This document shows, piece after piece, positions 1 to 12,400 of a stretch of 43,674 nt of DNA (within the stretch, counting starts at the first letter, position 1; every line of letters starts with the position of its first letter). The notes beneath the pieces were generated by a model that ran no database searches, had not been told where the DNA came from, and worked only from the letters and a program-made list of their open reading frames with translations. The stretch is from Phoronis australis (Eukaryota > Phoronida > Phoronidae): the NCBI GenBank assembly GCA_002633005.1, contig NMRA01000268.1:373784-417457 (forward strand), read 5' to 3'. A program made the position numbers and the translations under genes.

Positions 1-224
1 ATATGTGTTAACACCAGTTTAGTGTTGCATAACTTTTCAATTCAATAGGACTGCAGACAAACAGTTGGCTCAAATCAAGTTGCCCATGACTTGATTAATG
101 GCTTAGTGAACATATTGCACTCTGTTCACTGGCAATATGGGCTTTTTTGTTTTGGGATAAGTTAGGATATTTGCCAATTGCATTTTGTTTTTAGTTTTGA
201 CAGCTGGAGTAACCAAACTATCAA

Positions 225-584
225 CATTAACAGGTCAAAAAATACCACCCATTTTTAATGCATCACTTCTTACAGGAACAACCACCCACAATTTGAGTTT
301 TTTTCTAAATTACAGGAATGACCCCCCATAATTTTTTGTGCATCACTTCTTACAGGAATGACCCCCCATAATTTGAGTTTTTTTCTGAAGACCACCACCC
401 ATGAATTTTTATTTCTACTGCCGCCCCCCCCTCCCACACGGATTTTACTGGAACAGCCCTAACCTTGACAACCCTTAAAAGTTTGGAGGAAAGTCCAATT
501 TGAGTTTTTTTCTAAAGACCACCACCCATGAATTTTTATTTCTACTGCCGTCCCCCCCCACACGGATTTTACTGGAACAGCCCT
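225..584. repeat. Degenerate tandem repeat in a BRD8 intron
   Basis: Two long related units lie at 370-460 and 497-584. Both run from AATTTGAGTTTTTTTCT through CCACCACCCATGAATTTTTA and a poly-C tract to CACGGATTTTACTGGAACAG. Shorter pieces of the same unit (caggaatgaccccccataat) occur near 277-370. It has no coding potential. The rest of 1-1148 is intronic sequence in which I see no exon. Confidence 0.7.
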
Positions 585-1148
585 GAGGCATCTGATTGGT
601 CTGTTTGCCGAAAGATGTCTTCAAAAACAAATCAGATGTGTTAGCCAGTTGACCTGACAGAACCAGCGATGTCGGTCAAGTGCAGTTATGGTTTTTGCTT
701 GCAAAAGTTTTGCTGATAAGTTGCATTTCACCAAAAAAATTGAGACTTTTTGAAAACTTAATTTTCTAGTTGCTCTACAGTGTTCTTCACAACCAGTCGC
801 AGTTTGTTTTTGAATGATAGGGTTTTAACAAAGACCTGTCATGTTTGATGGTTGCACTTGTCACCTTGTTCCAGTATTATAGTGAAGACACTGGGTACAG
901 ACGCAAGTCATGAGGCAGTTTTGACAATGAATGCTTGCTTATGAAATGGAAACCGATATTTCTGTTCCATAATTTTTATCATTCCAGCCTCACTGGACAA
1001 TCATTTTAGAGTACAAGACTAAGGTCTCGCAAAACACTCGCCTTTCACATTCGTACTTTGGTGTGATATTGCATGATCTCTCTATTTGTAAGTGTACTGC
1101 ATCTAGGGAACACACCCCAGTCATGCCAAGTCTGTTTTTGATTGACAG

Positions 1149-4100
1149 GACGATGACAAACAGAGCAGTCGTGCCGAGTCATCAGATGAGGGTGGGGATG
1201 AAATTGATGAAACGTCAGCACTTAATACCAGCAAAGCTCACTCTGTGTTCAACGAGTCTATCCCTAACAGTCCTGCATCTATGTCCCAGTGGTAGGGTAG
1301 TTAAACTTGGTGTGCATTACCACTTGAAATAATAAATACAGATAATTTGTAATTGCAGCTGTAAATCTGTTTTCGTTAAAAAATCATTGTTCCAACAAAA
1401 AGATACAAAATCGTGGATCACATTACTTTTTACACTTGTTTTTAATTTTGTTTGTTTTGGGTGCTACATGTATTGTATTTTAATTAAGTTTTATATCCCA
1501 GGTTTCAATTTGTGTTTAATTTTCTTGTTACAGTAGTGACACAGAGGAAGAAAAGAATTTCAAAATCTGGAAAAAGTCCATTATGCTTGTTTACCGGGCA
1601 GCGGCCAATCACAAGTGAGTTGATAATGACACTTTTTGCCCCCCACTGACATCTGTCATCACCCGTCATTGTGATATAACCCCTATCCACCATCTAATTA
1701 CGTCGTCATGCCCAACCCCCCTGCTTTTGGAAGAACAGACAGTTCGTTGAAGATTTAGTCCCTATGATTTTACTGACAAATTATTGTCTCTTTATAATCA
1801 TTGCATATGCCACTGTTGTATTCAGCAATGAAATGAAATACACCATTTCACCTATCAAATCGTACTGTGATCGAGATATTCTGATAAACCATGTGATGAT
1901 TTCACCATCAGTCTAACCTCCCCCTGTCATATATCATCATCTTTTCCAAACCCCATCCTCCCTTGAATGATGACAAGATATGTGAATGCTGCCTTAAAGA
2001 TGAATTTGCATGCTCCTAACTTTCCTTATATGTAGCAGGAACTAAACGACAATGCTGTTTGTACATTATCTACGTTAAACAAAGTGCAGTTGTATTCATT
2101 GACAACTTGCAAATGTGAAAACAAAAAATTCTGCAAACAGTTGACATTTGCACTGATGACGTTCATGCAGTGTTATTCCCAAGCGCCTCATCACGATACT
2201 CACTGGATATGGTTCACTGATTTGAGGCAGATCATTTTCACCACAAAACTCATTCTTAAAAACATTTTGCAATTTTCAACCTACTTCATGTCCGTGCTCT
2301 ATGTTGCGTTTCTAGTTTGACCAATCAATTACAGAAATAAGGAATTAGCCTGCAAGTTCCTTTTTAAACTCTGTGCATAGATTTTAACATGCCTGTAATT
2401 GCAGTTGGATGTGGAGACTGTCAGTTGCTTCGACTCTGGCTCTATATTGTAATTTCATAGATGTGTTGCGTCACTCATTGATTGCATTTCTGATGTTGAT
2501 CTTGTTTTAGATTTGCGAACATCTTCATGCATTCTGTCACTGATGACATCGCCCCTGGTTACAGCTCTGTTGTATTTAGGTAAGCTCTTGTCAGAACAGA
2601 AGGACTGACTATAGTTGATGCTATCAGAAAAGCGCATACTGTGCACGGTTTGTTGTTACAATTGACATTCAAGAATCTGTCATAACTGGTTATGATTATG
2701 AACCCTGCAGGGCTTGGAATTTTCCGCGGAAACGCAGATTTCCGCTTTTTTCAAATGTTCTTTCCGCTCATTTTATTATATTTCCACGTAAAAAAAATCG
2801 GATTTGATATAAAATTTCCGCGGCAAATTCCTTTCTTACCGCGGTGTTGCTGACGACATTCACCTCGAAAAGCGGAAGTTGCTCTTTATGTTTCGGAGGA
2901 ACGTAAATTGTCAACATTGCCGGGGCATCTGGGATAGCGTGGTGGGATTTTCAATGGCGTCTCGTGTTATTGTAAACCGCGGCGACAAATACTACGGCTC
3001 TACAGCCAAAAGTGTGTGGATTGGGAGTGGACGGGCGACCTAAAAGGACGCAGACACATGCTACTGATGGTGGTAATGTTTTTTTTTAATCCTCCCGACT
3101 TGCTACTGATGGTGGTCACGTTTTGTTTTTGTCCTCCCGACTTTAGTCGGGGAAAGGTTCACATCGACCATTTCAAGGCTGGGTAGCGCGCATGATTTGA
3201 GCCGTAAAAGTTTCCGCGTTTTTTGTCATTGGTCATTCCAAGCCTTGACCCTGTGTTCCACATTTTGCAGGACAAATGTTTATCACCATATATTTTATCA
3301 ATAATCATCTTTGAACCATTTTGTAAGTTTTCAAATTTTGATCGTTAGCACGACATTGCTACATTGTTCAACAAAGGACATGTGGACAGGGGCAGTTTCT
3401 TGTGTATATTGACAAGTTTTACTTCATAAATTGAATCCCATGAGAATGTTAGCCTTTTGTAAATATTTTCACCTTTGTGTTGCCATGACATGTCACATAA
3501 TGCTAGGTGTCTCTGTTCTAATGCCATTGTTACAGGCCCATGGATCTGTCCACTATCAAGAAAAACATCGAGACTGGTGTGATGCGGACAACACAGGAGT
3601 TCCAGAGAGACATGATGCTAATGTTTTGCAATGCCATCATGTACAACAGCTCCGACCAACAAGTGTATTCTATGGCTTGTCACATGTATGACGATGTGAT
3701 GCGCAGCATTGAGGTGAGGTGAATTGAGGGAGTGGGGTGTTATGATCTTGAGATGCTGTAGTAAGTGCCAATGCTCTCTCGCTTGACAGAGCATTGTTGC
3801 TCGTGTTTTGAGACAACATTGTTCTCCCTCAGTCCATATGCAGTCCGATATTGCTTTGGATCGGTGGAAAATGGTACTGAGGAAATGTAAAGCAAAGTCG
3901 CTGATCTACTCTTATCGTCATGCTATTAAGATGAATCCTGTTTTTTGTCACAGTTTACGCTCTGTGGTAGCCAACTGTGTGCAAGGAATGGATACATTCT
4001 GACTGTTGGAAATGTGCCTTCGGTTTCGCACCAAAATTTGGATAGATGTACGTGTGTACCTACTTGATGAAATCCAAGGTCTCTGTAAAATGTGTTATTT

Positions 4101-6026
4101 GTTTACTCCTTGTTTTAGAACTCCCCAGTGAGTACATATTGATGTGGATGCAATTTTGTTGCGTTTTAGTTACTGCTTTTGCTTAATTCGATTAGTGACG
4201 AGTTATATTCCATTTTAGGAAGACAACCGAAGTTATTTTATGTTCACAATTTCATTGTTGTTGAGATAAAAATGCTAAAATGATAATTTTACCTTAGTTT
4301 GTTCGCCTTTGTTTCCTATGGAGATAAAAACGTCAATGGTCACCTGAATATTCCTCTTCGAGGTTGCATAGCAACAAGCAACACAGGCAACAAATCATCT
4401 AATAATCAATCATGGCTAGAGTTCAGAAAGGGAGGGAAGGAGTGGTGCAGGCAGTGAGCGAGGGGGAGAGTGGGTGTGAGGAAGGGAGAGGTTCTACTGT
4501 AGTGTGAAAAATGATGTCAGTCCATAAGTCCAAGAACCAATGTATGCAGTGTGGCCTGGTTGATAAGTGCCGGCTTTCTTTCTTCAAGGTCGTGGGTTCG
4601 AGTCCCACCATGTCACACTGCTAAACCCTTGAGCCAGGTTTCTAGCTCCTCAGCTCGGTTTTAACCACATATTAATAAAGCATAAAAATATTTCCAGGTG
4701 ATCAGTGCGATAGGCCCACATGCGAGGCCTGCGCACGTCTGGTACAACGTGTATCAGACCGCCTGCAATTATTTTTGATATAATGTATGCAACAATACAT
4801 TTTCTAATGAAGGTGATGAAGAGCGCTGGGTGAACTTTTGCTTTAACAATTGCTTATTGGACAGCTCGTTCTGTTTTACTGGTTTAAACGCCCACCCTCT
4901 GATTTGTGAGTGCCATGCAAACACCCTGGGCGTTTTTTTTTTTTTTAACGAATACAGTACACGTCTTTTGTCATGTTCTGCAGTAAGTTACATTACTGTC
5001 TTTTCACAGGAGTATGTCAACACTCAGTTGTTGGTACAGTCGTCTGAAAGTAAAAACCTGCGAACGTCCAGACGCTCCGAAGCAAGTGACAAGGTAGATT
5101 CTCATCCCGAGCTTTCAATTCTGGTACCAAACTTTTTGAACTCACTTTTATTTGCCCCATTATAAGAGTAGCATTAGCTGTAGCAGTGTCATAACTGTAG
5201 TAGTAGTCGAAACCATAGTTCATAAGCGTATCCATGGGAGGGGTCTAGGGTATCCACACCAGGGCTTGGAGTGACCAATGACAAAAAAGCGGAAGTTTAT
5301 ACGGCCCAAAATATGCGCACACCCGGCCTTGAAATAGTCGGATGTGGACCTTTTGCCGACAAAAATCGGGACTAAAAAAAACCGTTCCACCTCGAGAAGC
5401 GTGCGTCTGCGTCTTTTTAGCTCGTCCGTCCACTCCCACCTCCTCACATTTTGGCTGCAGAGTCGTAGTATTTGTCACCGCAGTTTACAATCGCACGAGA
5501 CGCCATTGAAAAAATCCACGCTATCCCAGATGCCCTGGCAATGTTGACAATTTACGTTCCTCCGAAACATAAAGAGCAACTTCCACTTTTCGAGGTGAAA
5601 GTAGTCGGCAATGCCGCGGTAAGAAAGAAATTTGCCGCCAAAATTTTATATCAAATCCGATTTTTTTACACGGAAATATAATAAAATCCGCGGATAGAAC
5701 ATTAGAAAAAAGCGGAAATCGGTGTTTCCGCGGAAAATTCCAAGCCTTGTTGTTTGCGGTGTAGAATTCTCTACAAAAACCCATCGTTTTACTTCTTTCG
5801 TGAACAGATGGATACACCTTTGTTGCAGCAGTAGTAACCATAGCGGTAGCCCTAACCTTAGTATTTTATTTTAGAACATGTATTACTAAATACATGTTCA
5901 GAACCCTCACACTGTACAACTACATTACAGGAGGATGATGTCAAGAGGCGGAGGATTTCAAGTGAACAAGTAGAGACATCTGGAGGGAAAACAAAGAGAC
6001 GGAAGCTGCGAACAGACGAGTCATAA
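1149..6026 (+). CDS. BRD8: BRD8, bromodomain-containing protein 8, 3' six coding exons
   Basis: Exons: 1149-1291, 1534-1614, 2511-2579, 3536-3713, 5010-5093, 5931-6026 (stop TAA). All junctions are AG/GT and phases agree throughout. BRD8 is a nuclear bromodomain subunit of the NuA4/TIP60 acetyltransferase complex. The bromodomain spans exons 2-4 of this set, with a ZA loop (TDDIAPGYSSVVFRPMDLS) and the acetyl-lysine-contacting Asn region MYNSSD. The tail reads QLLVQSSESK, resembling the human BRD8 segment after its bromodomain, and ends in a basic nuclear-localisation-like KRRKLRTDES. The first exon shown is acidic and Ser-rich. The 5' part of the gene lies before the window. Introns carry two copies of one MITE and a tRNA-like SINE. 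The paralogue-free match to BRD8 makes the call firm; the exact first exon in the window is less certain. Confidence 0.9.
1534..3713 (+). CDS. BRD8: BRD8 bromodomain-coding exons
   Basis: Three exons (1534-1614, 2511-2579, 3536-3713) encode the bromodomain. Helix Z is covered by FKIWKKSIMLVYRAAANHK. The ZA loop carries APGYSSVVFRPMDLSTIKK. Helices B and C are covered by EFQRDMMLMFCNAIMYNSSD, with the Asn expected to bind acetyl-lysine. The third exon keeps helix C with the preceding PMDL motif. Introns are phase 2 before each of the two internal junctions. Confidence 0.9.
1615..2510 (+). other. BRD8 intron, no gene seen
   Basis: AT-rich intronic sequence between two bromodomain exons. It starts with GTGAGT and ends with a TTGTTTTAG acceptor. 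I see no recognisable element. Confidence 0.6.
2708..3247 (+). mobile_element. CAGGG-ended MITE, copy A
   Basis: A 540-bp element begins CAGGGCTTGGAAT and ends ATTCCAAGCCTTG, a 13-bp terminal inverted repeat with one mismatch. It is flanked by a perfect 6-bp direct repeat ACCCTG (2702-2707 and 3248-3253). The interior is rich in TTTCCGCGG-type subterminal motifs. It lies in a BRD8 intron, inverted relative to the copies at 5260 and 23335. It has no transposase, so it is non-autonomous. The CAGGG terminus recalls hAT-like elements. Confidence 0.85.
3714..5009 (+). other. BRD8 intron, mostly unremarkable
   Basis: The intron runs between the bromodomain exon and the exon at 5010. It contains the tRNA-like SINE at 4549-4618. 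Around 4870-4970 a stretch (aaacgcccaccc ... gggcg, poly-T, gaatacagta) resembles the ends of the GCCCTAATAA element at 13621. I see no further exon. Confidence 0.55.
4549..4618 (+). repeat. tRNA-like head of a SINE
   Basis: A 70-nt segment folds as a tRNA relic. The acceptor stem GTGTGGC pairs with GTCACAC (one G-U). The T arm is GTGGG-TTCGAGT-CCCAC, holding the B box GGTTCGAGTCC. An A-box-like TGGCCTGGTTGATAAGTG lies near the 5' end. Three extra bases sit between T stem and acceptor and the anticodon arm is poor, so it is a SINE head or tRNA pseudogene, not a working tRNA. Confidence 0.65.
5260..5749 (-). mobile_element. CAGGG-ended MITE, copy B
   Basis: A 490-bp element is bounded by CAGGGCTTGGAGT and ATTCCAAGCCTTG, homologous over its length to the copies at 2708 and 23335. 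It has the same orientation as the copy at 23335. The 6 bases on either side (CCACAC and TTGTTT) do not match, so no target duplication is visible. It lies in the last BRD8 intron. Confidence 0.8.
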
Positions 6027-6856
6027 ACTAGCAACTTGTGTACAAAGCAGATGACAAGTCATAGATTACTCACTAGTGGAAATATTCCATTGATATTCAA
6101 ATTGTACACACAAGGTCTTCATGATCATTCAAGTTTGTATTATATCATGTAAATGTCAGTTTTCATGCATAAAGTTTTACAATTAATGCCAAATATTTGC
6201 TTTTTTAGTTGACACAAGACCACTGAATGGTACAAAGAGTTCCACAAAAGGCTCTTAGTAGTGAAATTTAGTGGGGAAACATTTACAGGACAATATCAAG
6301 ACAAGTCCACAAATCTTCCTTTCTCAGATTATCCTTAGTTGAATTGAATGGGTATAAGAAAAACCAAGTTCATTTCAGCTCAGGCTCGAAATGTTTGCAA
6401 GTCATGGCGAGTTAGTTTAAGCCACTGAATCAATGTGGTCGCCTGCAGAATTTCAGAAGAGAAGGGCAAAATGTGCACATCAAGAAAGGTGTTCTTGACC
6501 CCAGAATATGGTTTACAAGAGCTTCCGAGTTATGTTAACCCCAGTTTTGGTGACTTAAACCAATACTCCCCTCCTCCGCTAACACAACTCTGGCCAAAAC
6601 CAGACTTAGTGTCTTGTTAAACATACAAAAAAATAAGTTTATAACAACCTCGGGTGTGACCAAAATGTTACTTTACGCCAGATTCATTATCACTTCATGG
6701 GCATTGCTTTATCAAAATGTAGATAATCACTATGCAAATTTCGATACGGTCAACAACGATATGATAACAAGCATTGGGGGAATGCTTATGAACGAATAAC
6801 ATTTCCGTTGTAATTTTACATGACGCGCCTTCAGAAACCAAACTGATTTTCAAAAG

Positions 6857-6862
6857 AATAAA
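6857..6862 (+). other. BRD8: Candidate BRD8 poly(A) signal
   Basis: A canonical AATAAA on the plus strand, 831 nt after the BRD8 stop. I saw no earlier canonical AATAAA on this strand between the stop and this site. Confidence 0.5.
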
Positions 6863-6883
6863 CAACCAAATCAAGGTAAGTAT

Positions 6884-6889
6884 TTTATT
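6884..6889 (-). other. EIF3A: Candidate EIF3A poly(A) signal
   Basis: AATAAA on the minus strand (TTTATT on plus), 233 nt downstream of the EIF3A stop codon. It faces the BRD8 signal with 21 bp between the hexamers. Confidence 0.5.
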
Positions 6890-7122
6890 TAAATACCATC
6901 AACTAAACACATATTCATAACAGAAATTAATTTAAGATTTTCATTGACAATGACACTGTCAAACAACAGACAATATGTTGTATGTTGAATAAGGCGAGTC
7001 TAAATAAGCAAAAAAACCTGCTTATTAGCAGCATACAACTGCCAAAACCAAGCAGACTTTTCAAGAACCTTTTGATGTATTGATTATATTGATGCGCATG
7101 TAGCACTCTGTGCACACAGGTC

Positions 7123-9408
7123 TCAACGTCTGTTGACCGTCGTCCAACCATCGTCTTGAGGTTCACCTTCACGAGGCTTAGCAGGACCTAGTGAACACAA
7201 AAATGTGAGTCACAGGGAAGTCTGGAAGCACCCACTAAAAAGTCAAAACTAAATGGTTTGACATGCAGGTCTATCTCCCTGACACTTCACCCCAAGGCCT
7301 GCTTTGCGAAAACCACAAAATATTTACAAGTGTTACGCGATAGCTTTTGGAATTATCTGGGAACTTAAACAAAATTGCAGGGGCAAAAATGAGTTGACAG
7401 GACTTTCCCAACTTTTGTTGTTGAACTCTGTCAAAACAAAGGCGATTCGGAGAGTCTACCAAATTCACGTCCCACACAAGGCATTTGAGCTGAAGTCAAA
7501 CTTGAAATCTCGCATAAACGAAGTTAATAGTGAATCTTGTAAGCAACTGAATCCCACTCAGTACATAGTACTATCATGTGCAATTAAGAACACCATATTG
7601 AATACCAAACCAAAAGGTCCCCCCCCAGAACATGAACCAAAACAATGGTGGCAAAAATGGCTCCAGGTTTCCACATTGTCTCTGACCGACCCTGCTATCT
7701 ACCTCTCAATTCGAAAATCGATCGTCTTCCAGGACATATTCACACAATTTTGCCAACCTTGTACTTTGCGACAGTGGTTAAACCTACCCTATTGTCCCAG
7801 TCTAAAGCCTGCATAACTAACGAGATCCTCTAGTCACACCTTTATCCTACATCAACACACACATACTCCTCACATATGAACCTACCTCTTCTCCATGCAC
7901 CTTCATCCTCACGACGCGGACCGTCTCTTGACGGACCATCCCTTGGTGGACCTCGCCTGCGGTCGTCATCCCTGGAAACGTACAGCATTGAGAAATTAGT
8001 GTACTCTCATTTCAGCAGGAACTGACATGAATGTATTAAAATATGACAAAAACACCCCACCATACAACAAGAAGCAAATGTAACCAGCAGCCAAAAAATC
8101 AAATTTATGGCAATATCACACACAAGATGTGAGTTTCCTTTCAGACAAATGCCTCAATTATGCATCAACGACACGGTGCAAAGATGCCACAGAAACCACT
8201 GTCCTGACAACACAGAACATGACTTGAAGACTGGTTGCTATGGATTGTGTACACAAAGTCAGACTCGTCATCGCGTAACGACTACAGCTAACACCACACT
8301 TTAATGAGAATGAACAAAACAACCAACATATGCCACACAAAAGGTAGATGTTACCAATGCCAACCATATTTAGTAGTAAGATTTATTTATTCTGACTTCC
8401 ACAAGAGTGCAGCACGATACAGAAACATATAGAAAAGTATATGCTGATATGAACAGTAACGGAAATATTTAAGAAACATTGAAAATTAAAAAACAACACT
8501 ACCACGCTGACATTACACGCCTGTACAGTGTTTGAACAGTAAGATCATGCCATAGCTTAACAGATCTACTTTCATAAGTTTGGTTCAATTTCACGCAAGC
8601 GAATATTCTGGTTGAGGGAAGATTTGGTCTGTCTGCTCTAGATTTGGTTTATAAATACTCCACCACACAGGTAGTAAGGAGACAGATAGTCATGTGTGTT
8701 GACTTCCGTTGAACACGTATGACGAGATCTGCTCTCATCCAATCTACACCACCTTACAGCGCTACAAAGACAGTTTGCGAACAGAATAGCTGCCCCATTA
8801 CTGGTTCACGCCTCATTCTAATAAAATACAGCATTCCAATAGTTAAGGGATTCAACCAATTTTCATTACCTGCGGAAGGAGTCTCTATCATCTCTGGGTG
8901 GTCCTCCACGTCTCCACGGGCCATCATCATTCCTTGATCCTACGACAAGCAGAAACAAATGGGTGCTTAAGTACAGTAATAAGTGGCACAGGAGCAAAAG
9001 TTAACCAACCTTGAAAATGGATGCACAAGATAACAACCGTCAAATGCAGTTACTTCATTACCTAGCTGACTACACAAAAGAATTCTACTCTACATTTACT
9101 GCAAGGATACACACCAGAAAAGCAACTATGTGCAAACTGTATTTTATGCTGCGTGGCTGCGAGTTGACCTTGGATTTTGGCTCAAATCATAGCCAAGGAC
9201 TTGAAACATCAGAACAGTTAGCAATAGAAACCATCATGGAATAAACATGGGACAAACATGTAACCAATAACACTGTAATTTTAAAGAGTTAGCAAAAACA
9301 TATAAAAGAACTTTTTTCAAGCAAGTCCACTTACCACGGTCGTCCCTTGGAGGTCCCCGAGACCATCGGTCATCTGATGGAGCGCCACGGTCGTCATCAC
9401 GACGCCAT
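7123..9408 (-). CDS. EIF3A: EIF3A exons 20-23, Arg/Asp-rich C-terminus
   Basis: Exons 9335-9408, 8870-8939, 7886-7971 and 7123-7187 encode the last roughly 98 residues. They read [51 protein letters not shown] and finally [12 protein letters not shown] followed by TGA. The terminal DGWTTV matches the human C-terminus. Each exon carries one or two variants of the DDRG/RRGPP motif. Confidence 0.92.
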
Positions 9409-12400
9409 CTGCAGGAGAAAAACATGCTCAAGCAATGAAATTAGCTCCCCACAACAGGAAATTTGTTACAACAATGGCGGTCTACTCATGCCTGCTAACT
9501 TGAAAATTTTAAAACGCAGATAAAAACGAAAAAATTACCATCTTTTGAGTGACACAAATCATTGCCTATAACCATACTTTTTTTACAGTTTTTCTGACCA
9601 GTTAGTGCTGAAAGGAGGGATCACAATGCAGAAATACATTGAAATTCTAATTCACTAACCTATTTTCAGGTGGCATATCTCGCCTGAAATCACGAGCAGG
9701 CATGTCGTCTCGTTTCCAGCGACCCTCATCTCTTGGAGGGGGGTCATCTCTTCTCCAGCGACCTTCATCACGTGCAGGGGGTTCATCACGCCTCCACCTT
9801 CCCTCATCCCTCGCAGGAGGCTCTTCACGTTTCCAACGACCCTCATCTCGCGGCGGAGGCTCATCTCTCCTCCAGCGGCCCTCATCTCGTGGCGGAGGCT
9901 CATCTCTCCTCCAGCGACCCTCATCGCGAGGTGGGTAATCATCTCGCCTAGATCTTCCTTCATCTCTTGGAGGGGGTTCATCTCGTCTCCAGCGGCCATC
10001 GTCCCTTGGAGGTGGCTCATCCCGTCTCCAACGACCTTCATCTTTCGGACGAGGTTCATCCCGTCTCCAACGACCCTCATCCTGCCCAAATTCTGCGTCC
10101 CTGTCAAAATTAAAGACTAAAAATAGCTTACTTGGTTCTGGTCTGCACTCAACTCATTTTGAAATCTGCATCTCTCTCTTGAAAGAAAAAAGCAACTGTC
10201 CTGACCATTTTCAACGAAGTTCTTTCTTCCCAAAACTAAATGAATGAATCCATTAAGGTAGTGTTTTAAAAAAGTGGCATGTTATCATGATGGCAAGGCA
10301 TGCAGTTTTGATCCAGTCATCCTCGACCCTTCTCTAGTAAAATTACAAATAACGGAATGAATAACTGTTGATATTTTTTCATAGCCTAACACAGACAGTA
10401 GCTGTGCTTGGGGTAGACAAATATCTTTAATGTTCGCCCCTCTATGACACCATTGAGCGTACATGACACACATGGCAACGCCTCGAGGAGCTGCAGTTAT
10501 AACTGCACAAAAAAAAACGAGAAAACAGATTCAGACAATTGACAGCACAGGTATGCTGACCATAATAACAAAGCGCATGCATTTTGAGAAAAAATACTTG
10601 CACAAATCCCGATAGATTCTGAAAGAATAAGATGTGGTAAAACACTATTCGGCTTAATTCTAGTGATCATAAGACCAGTTGCAAAGATGGCCACAATGTC
10701 CAGTAGTGGCTAGCATTCACATGCTTAAGATAAAAGCTCTTACTTCTTCCTCCAACTTTCCTCCCTTTCCTTCTCTCTTGCTCTCCAACCTCCTCCATCT
10801 CTGGCTCCTGGACGCCACGGACCAACTGGCTTGTCTTCTCTACAATGACGGGAAGAAACAATCAGTAAACCACAGTACTGGAAAATATTAAGTGTTACAC
10901 TACATTTACTCAATCTTGATCTTTCTATAATCTTGGTCTTCCTCTGCTTCCTCAACCTTACTCTGCATGACTCTCCCAACGACTGCTCTGCTGTCTCACA
11001 GCCTCAGACTCATGTTCCCCACACTCAACTACCATCACACTCCACTACCATAGTTTTAATCAACCCTCTCCAGTTTCCTAAGAACCTCAGCCTTCTGGTC
11101 TGCTCTCATCTCTATCTGCCACTTTCTGACCCTCCATGACCTTTCACTACCCTACCCTTACCTGACCCGCTCCTGTTCCCTCAAAGCTTCAGCCTTCTTC
11201 TGCTCTGCTCTCATCTCTATCTCTCGCTCCTTTTCCCTTTGCTTGGCAGCTTGCTCCTCCAACTTCTTAATTTTCTCTTCATACTCTTTCTGTTCACGCT
11301 CCATTCTCTCCTTCTCAAGCCTCTCCTTCTCTTCACGCTCTGAAACATCACACTTTCAGTGCAGGAGTCACAGCTTGTGGGTTATTAGGACATCAATACG
11401 AGTCAGAGGTGAGCTTCGTTTTGTGGACACCGAGTTTGTAAGAAAAATTTAATATATGAAACGGGGCGAGTGAACACACCTGCACACAATCAACACCAGC
11501 CTTGTATTCCCCGATCCATGCTTCATCTCAATTTTCTTTTATGACGAAGCTCACAGGTGGTATAAAGGTGTGTTAAAAAACCACTTCACTTCTGGGCCCT
11601 CAAAATAAATCTAAAACATGCAGCCTCTGCAACAGAAGCTTGCTGAATTTTGTAACTAAGAATTTTATCACAGTTTGTACATCTGTCAGCAACCATCTAT
11701 CAACAAACTCGCGTTTCAACCCAGACAACGCAACACCACTCAAGTATGACCCTACCTCTCTTAAGCGCCTCCTCTCTGGCCGCCTGTTCTGCCTCCTCCT
11801 TCTCTTGGTACCACTTGGCACGACGCTCTTCGCGACGCTTCTCCTTCCGTTCCGCCAACCGCTTCCGCTTCTCTTCACTTAGAGTCTTCTCAAATGATTT
11901 GAGTTTCTCCTGCAAGATCAACATAGGCTGACGTCAGCAGGCGTTCGTTCCACGTGCACTTGCTCAACAGTAGATCCCAGAGATCTCACCCCTGAACACG
12001 AGATACACATGTCAATTCACTATTTCACAAGACTTGTTCCTTTTATTCGGCACACAATATGGAAAAAAGTGGGATTTTATTTCCTCAAATTCCTTAAACA
12101 AATTACTTGTTTAGTCACTTGATCATGTCTTTTTAGCAAAATACAAAGATTCATTCACTGCAAAATAACAGTATCAATAACATGACCACATTTCTTTTGA
12201 TAATGAAGTACAAGACGAAATCTCAAAAACACTTCATTTTCTCAATTATTGTGGTTTCGTGCAATTGTGAGTTCTTTTTCTTTCATAAATATGTTAGATT
12301 TGATCAATTTTTCAACATACATTACGCATTGTTCTGCAGTTCTTATGTTTTCTGGACTGATTTCAAAAAGCCTTAGAAATTGAAACAAACCCAAAAAATG

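Larger units (their letters stand above)
6027..7122. other. Convergent BRD8/EIF3A 3' region
   Basis: The gap between the two stop codons is 1.1 kb. It should hold the 3' UTRs of both genes. Two facing AATAAA signals near 6857-6889 suggest that the transcripts meet or overlap there. I see no ORF with recognisable homology. Confidence 0.6.

Noticed and set aside
4549-4618. Functional tRNA gene
   Set aside because: Three extra bases between T stem and acceptor and a poor anticodon arm argue against function.
7304-7816. 170-codon open frame on the plus strand
   Set aside because: It lies antisense inside the last EIF3A intron, has no recognisable family or splice context, and has composition like the surrounding intron.
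9702-9951. Ser-rich and His-rich open frames on the plus strand
   Set aside because: They are antisense shadows of the 39-bp tandem repeat in EIF3A exon 19; the periodicity explains both.
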